Source of the DNA: Nitrospirota bacterium
Lineage (GTDB): Bacteria > Nitrospirota > JACRHJ01
Reading direction: 5' to 3'
NCBI GenBank assembly: GCA_021789495.1
Contig: JAJYJM010000023.1
Coordinates: 1 to 35,040, forward strand
DNA length: 35,040 nt
Under the pieces are notes generated by a model. That model was not told where the DNA came from, made no database searches, and saw only the letters and a list, made by a program, of their open reading frames with translations. Below, one piece after another: positions 33,229-35,040 of this stretch. The first letter of the stretch is position 1, and each line of letters begins with the position of its first letter. The translations under genes and the position numbers were made by a program.

Positions 33229-35040
33229 TTGTATTCGGCATCTGTGAAAGCCAGATTACACCACAATAGTAAGGCTTCGCGGAGAAACCATTTTTTTGTA
33301 TTTTGGGCATTGCTGTACATATTGTTATGTATTGCAATCCCGGCAGCCAAAGCCGAAGACTATGCCGGTTCCCAGGCAATCGGCATAGACTCGACGCCCG
33401 TATGGCAAGTACAGTCAAACCAGTCGCACCAGCCCAGTGTGTTATCCTATCCGGCGCGTCAGCCCCGGATTCTGCTCCCTGCCTCGACCGCGAAAAGGAA
33501 TCGCAAAGTCCTGCCCAGGGAAGGCCCCTCGCTGTTTGAACAATACGTTTCCGGCACCATAGACATAACCGATACCCAGCTTGGCATAATAAGACGTCTT
33601 GGAAGGGTGGAGTTCCGATACGGCAAGGATGGACTGTCGGTTAACCAGGCTGCCATTGCGGTCAGAATAGTAAAGGAACGCCGGTCGGGACGCGGCGGCG
33701 CCGGACGTCCGGAGATAATCGATGCCGGATACCTGGTCGGCGCGCCGGAGGATATAGAATCCACGCTTGGGTTTTTGGGGATAGAGAACCCGTTTGGAGC
33801 CTCCACCAACATCAAGCAATTCGGCTACGATATTTTTAATCAGGCCCCTTCAAGTTTTGCTCCGGATAATATTGTGCCCGTCGGCCCCGATTATCTTCTT
33901 GGGCCTGGGGACGAGCTTAGAATAACCGTCTGGGGCAAGGTCAATGCGGAGTTTGACCAGGTTATAGATAGGGACGGCGGCATAAGCATCCCCCCCATGG
34001 GGATAATGCACCTCTCCGGCCTCACCTTCAAGGAAGCCAGGGACTATCTGGCGCGGGAGTTCTCCCGGTATTACATCCCCTCCCAGGTCAAATTCAATGT
34101 AAGCATGGGAAGGCTCAGGACAATCAAGGTCTTTGTCATCGGCAACGTGCGGAAACCGGGCAGCTTTACCATATCGTCACTGTCAACCCTCATAAATGCC
34201 TTGTTTGCGGCAGGCGGGCCCGCCAAGGACGGCTCAATGCGCGACATCAGGTTAATCAGGGACGGCAAGACCCTGGTGCATTTCGACCTGTATGATTTTC
34301 TGCAAAGAGGCGACAGTTCCAAAGACGTAAGACTCATGCCGGAGGACGTGATATTTGTCCCGCCGGTCGGCCCCCTGGTCGGCGTGGCGGGCAGCGTAAA
34401 GATGCCCGCCATCTATGAGATGAAGGGCGACACGAGGGTGATGGACCTTATAAAAGAGGCGGGCGGCACCGACAGCATAGCTTATAATTACCGCCTTCAG
34501 CTCTTAAGGATTAAAGACGGCAGGAAGCAGGTGCGCGTTGAAATGAACCTGTCGGACATAGAAAAAGACCCGGACAAAAATTTTCTGCTGACCGACGGAG
34601 ATCTTGTAACCATATTCCCGGTTCCCCAGGTATTGGAAGACACCGTAAAGATATCCGGGGCAGTCAAGGCGCCGGGTGCCTTTGGACTCAGACCCGGCAT
34701 GAAAATAAGCGATCTCCTGACTTATGCCGGCGGAACGCGTCGCTATGCCGACATGGAAAACGCCGAGCTTACAAGGCTGAACATAACACCCAACGGTCCT
34801 GAGATTAAAAGGTTTACGGTCAATCTGCGGAAGGCTGAGCAGGGAGACCAAAAGAGCGATATAACGCTGAAACGCGATGATTATCTATTGGTAAGAAGCG
34901 TGCCTGAATGGTCGTCCTATCACGCTGTGAGTATAAACGGAGAGGTGCTTTTCCCGGGAAAATATATAGTAATAAAGAAGGGCGAGACCCTCTCGTCTCT
35001 TATAGCGCGGGCCGGCGGATTTACGGACAAGGCGTATCTC
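33229..35040 (+). CDS. Polysaccharide export protein with SLBB domains (Wza-like; 3'-truncated by window edge)
   Basis: The first 604 codons are present and the frame is open at the right edge. Such proteins form or line the channel that takes capsular or exopolysaccharide through the envelope. A signal peptide (VFWALLYILLCIAIPAAKA, cleavage after AKA near residue 42) shows export. After a linker of about 150 residues, the Poly_export domain begins at DYLLGPGDELRITVWGKV, followed by SLBB repeats at KVFVIGNVRKPGSF, VGVAGSVKMPAIYEMKG, VKISGAVKAPGAFGLRPG and SINGEVLFPGKYIVIKKG. At least four SLBB units make it larger than Wza, as in the long multi-SLBB exporters. TTG 33229 is chosen because an in-frame TGA lies at 33208 and GAGG precedes it; GTG 33244 is an alternative. 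It probably opens an exopolysaccharide locus to the right. Confidence 0.9.
   Translation, partial: MYSASVKARLHHNSKASRRNHFFVFWALLYILLCIAIPAAKAEDYAGSQAIGIDSTPVWQVQSNQSHQPSVLSYPARQPRILLPASTAKRNRKVLPREGPSLFEQYVSGTIDITDTQLGIIRRLGRVEFRYGKDGLSVNQAAIAVRIVKERRSGRGGAGRPEIIDAGYLVGAPEDIESTLGFLGIENPFGASTNIKQFGYDIFNQAPSSFAPDNIVPVGPDYLLGPGDELRITVWGKVNAEFDQVIDRDGGISIPPMGIMHLSGLTFKEARDYLAREFSRYYIPSQVKFNVSMGRLRTIKVFVIGNVRKPGSFTISSLSTLINALFAAGGPAKDGSMRDIRLIRDGKTLVHFDLYDFLQRGDSSKDVRLMPEDVIFVPPVGPLVGVAGSVKMPAIYEMKGDTRVMDLIKEAGGTDSIAYNYRLQLLRIKDGRKQVRVEMNLSDIEKDPDKNFLLTDGDLVTIFPVPQVLEDTVKISGAVKAPGAFGLRPGMKISDLLTYAGGTRRYADMENAELTRLNITPNGPEIKRFTVNLRKAEQGDQKSDITLKRDDYLLVRSVPEWSSYHAVSINGEVLFPGKYIVIKKGETLSSLIARAGGFTDKAYL

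Noticed and set aside
1-35040. tRNA, rRNA, CRISPR array, insertion sequence or prophage
   Set aside because: No clover-leaf sequence, no evenly spaced direct repeats and no transposase or integrase reading frame was seen. Short palindromic repeats are the only mobile-like elements.

Overview
The window is GC-rich bacterial chromosome with frequent AUA (Ile) and AGG (Arg) codons and several families of dispersed palindromic repeats in the gaps. It encodes an RND efflux pump with an outer-membrane lipoprotein and a Wza/SLBB-type export protein, so the host has a Gram-negative envelope. An energy-converting-hydrogenase-related complex, a FixL-like kinase and the repeat families would suit an anaerobic or microaerophilic subsurface lineage such as Nitrospirota or Desulfobacterota. 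That placement is inference; no 16S rRNA, tRNA or other phylogenetic marker is present.

Layout. 1-1554 (-): the first 518 codons of a cobalamin-type methionine synthase, carrying an in-frame repeat insertion. 1777-8135 (+): a run of DUF502 membrane protein, glmU, glmS, a possible 54-codon ORF and a UvrD/PcrA helicase. glmU and glmS together supply UDP-GlcNAc for peptidoglycan and LPS. 8192-10494 (-): moaA, moaC and a SurA-N-like membrane-anchored chaperone. 10620-17889 (+): a six-gene operon resembling hydrogenase-4 (hyfB, C, E, F, G, I order).

The six-gene operon is the main point of interest. Its large subunit has lost all four cysteines that hold the NiFe centre, and the operon has no ferredoxin-like subunit. 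It therefore resembles the poorly understood Ehr (energy-converting hydrogenase related) complexes: an ion-pumping membrane arm coupled to a peripheral arm with one predicted [4Fe-4S] cluster and no known substrate.

17896-26145: a PAS-PAS histidine kinase whose first PAS domain keeps FixL heme-pocket residues, two small unknown genes on the other strand, a P2-type cation ATPase with unusual membrane residues, a membrane-anchored metallophosphoesterase, and a REC-PAS-PAS-PAS histidine kinase. 26262-32930 (-): a complete efflux operon, tetR - MFP - RND - OMF - small coiled-coil protein, with a perfect palindromic operator next to the tetR start. 32957-35040: an AT-rich divergent promoter region and the first 604 codons of a polysaccharide-export SLBB protein that runs off the right edge, probably the start of an exopolysaccharide locus.
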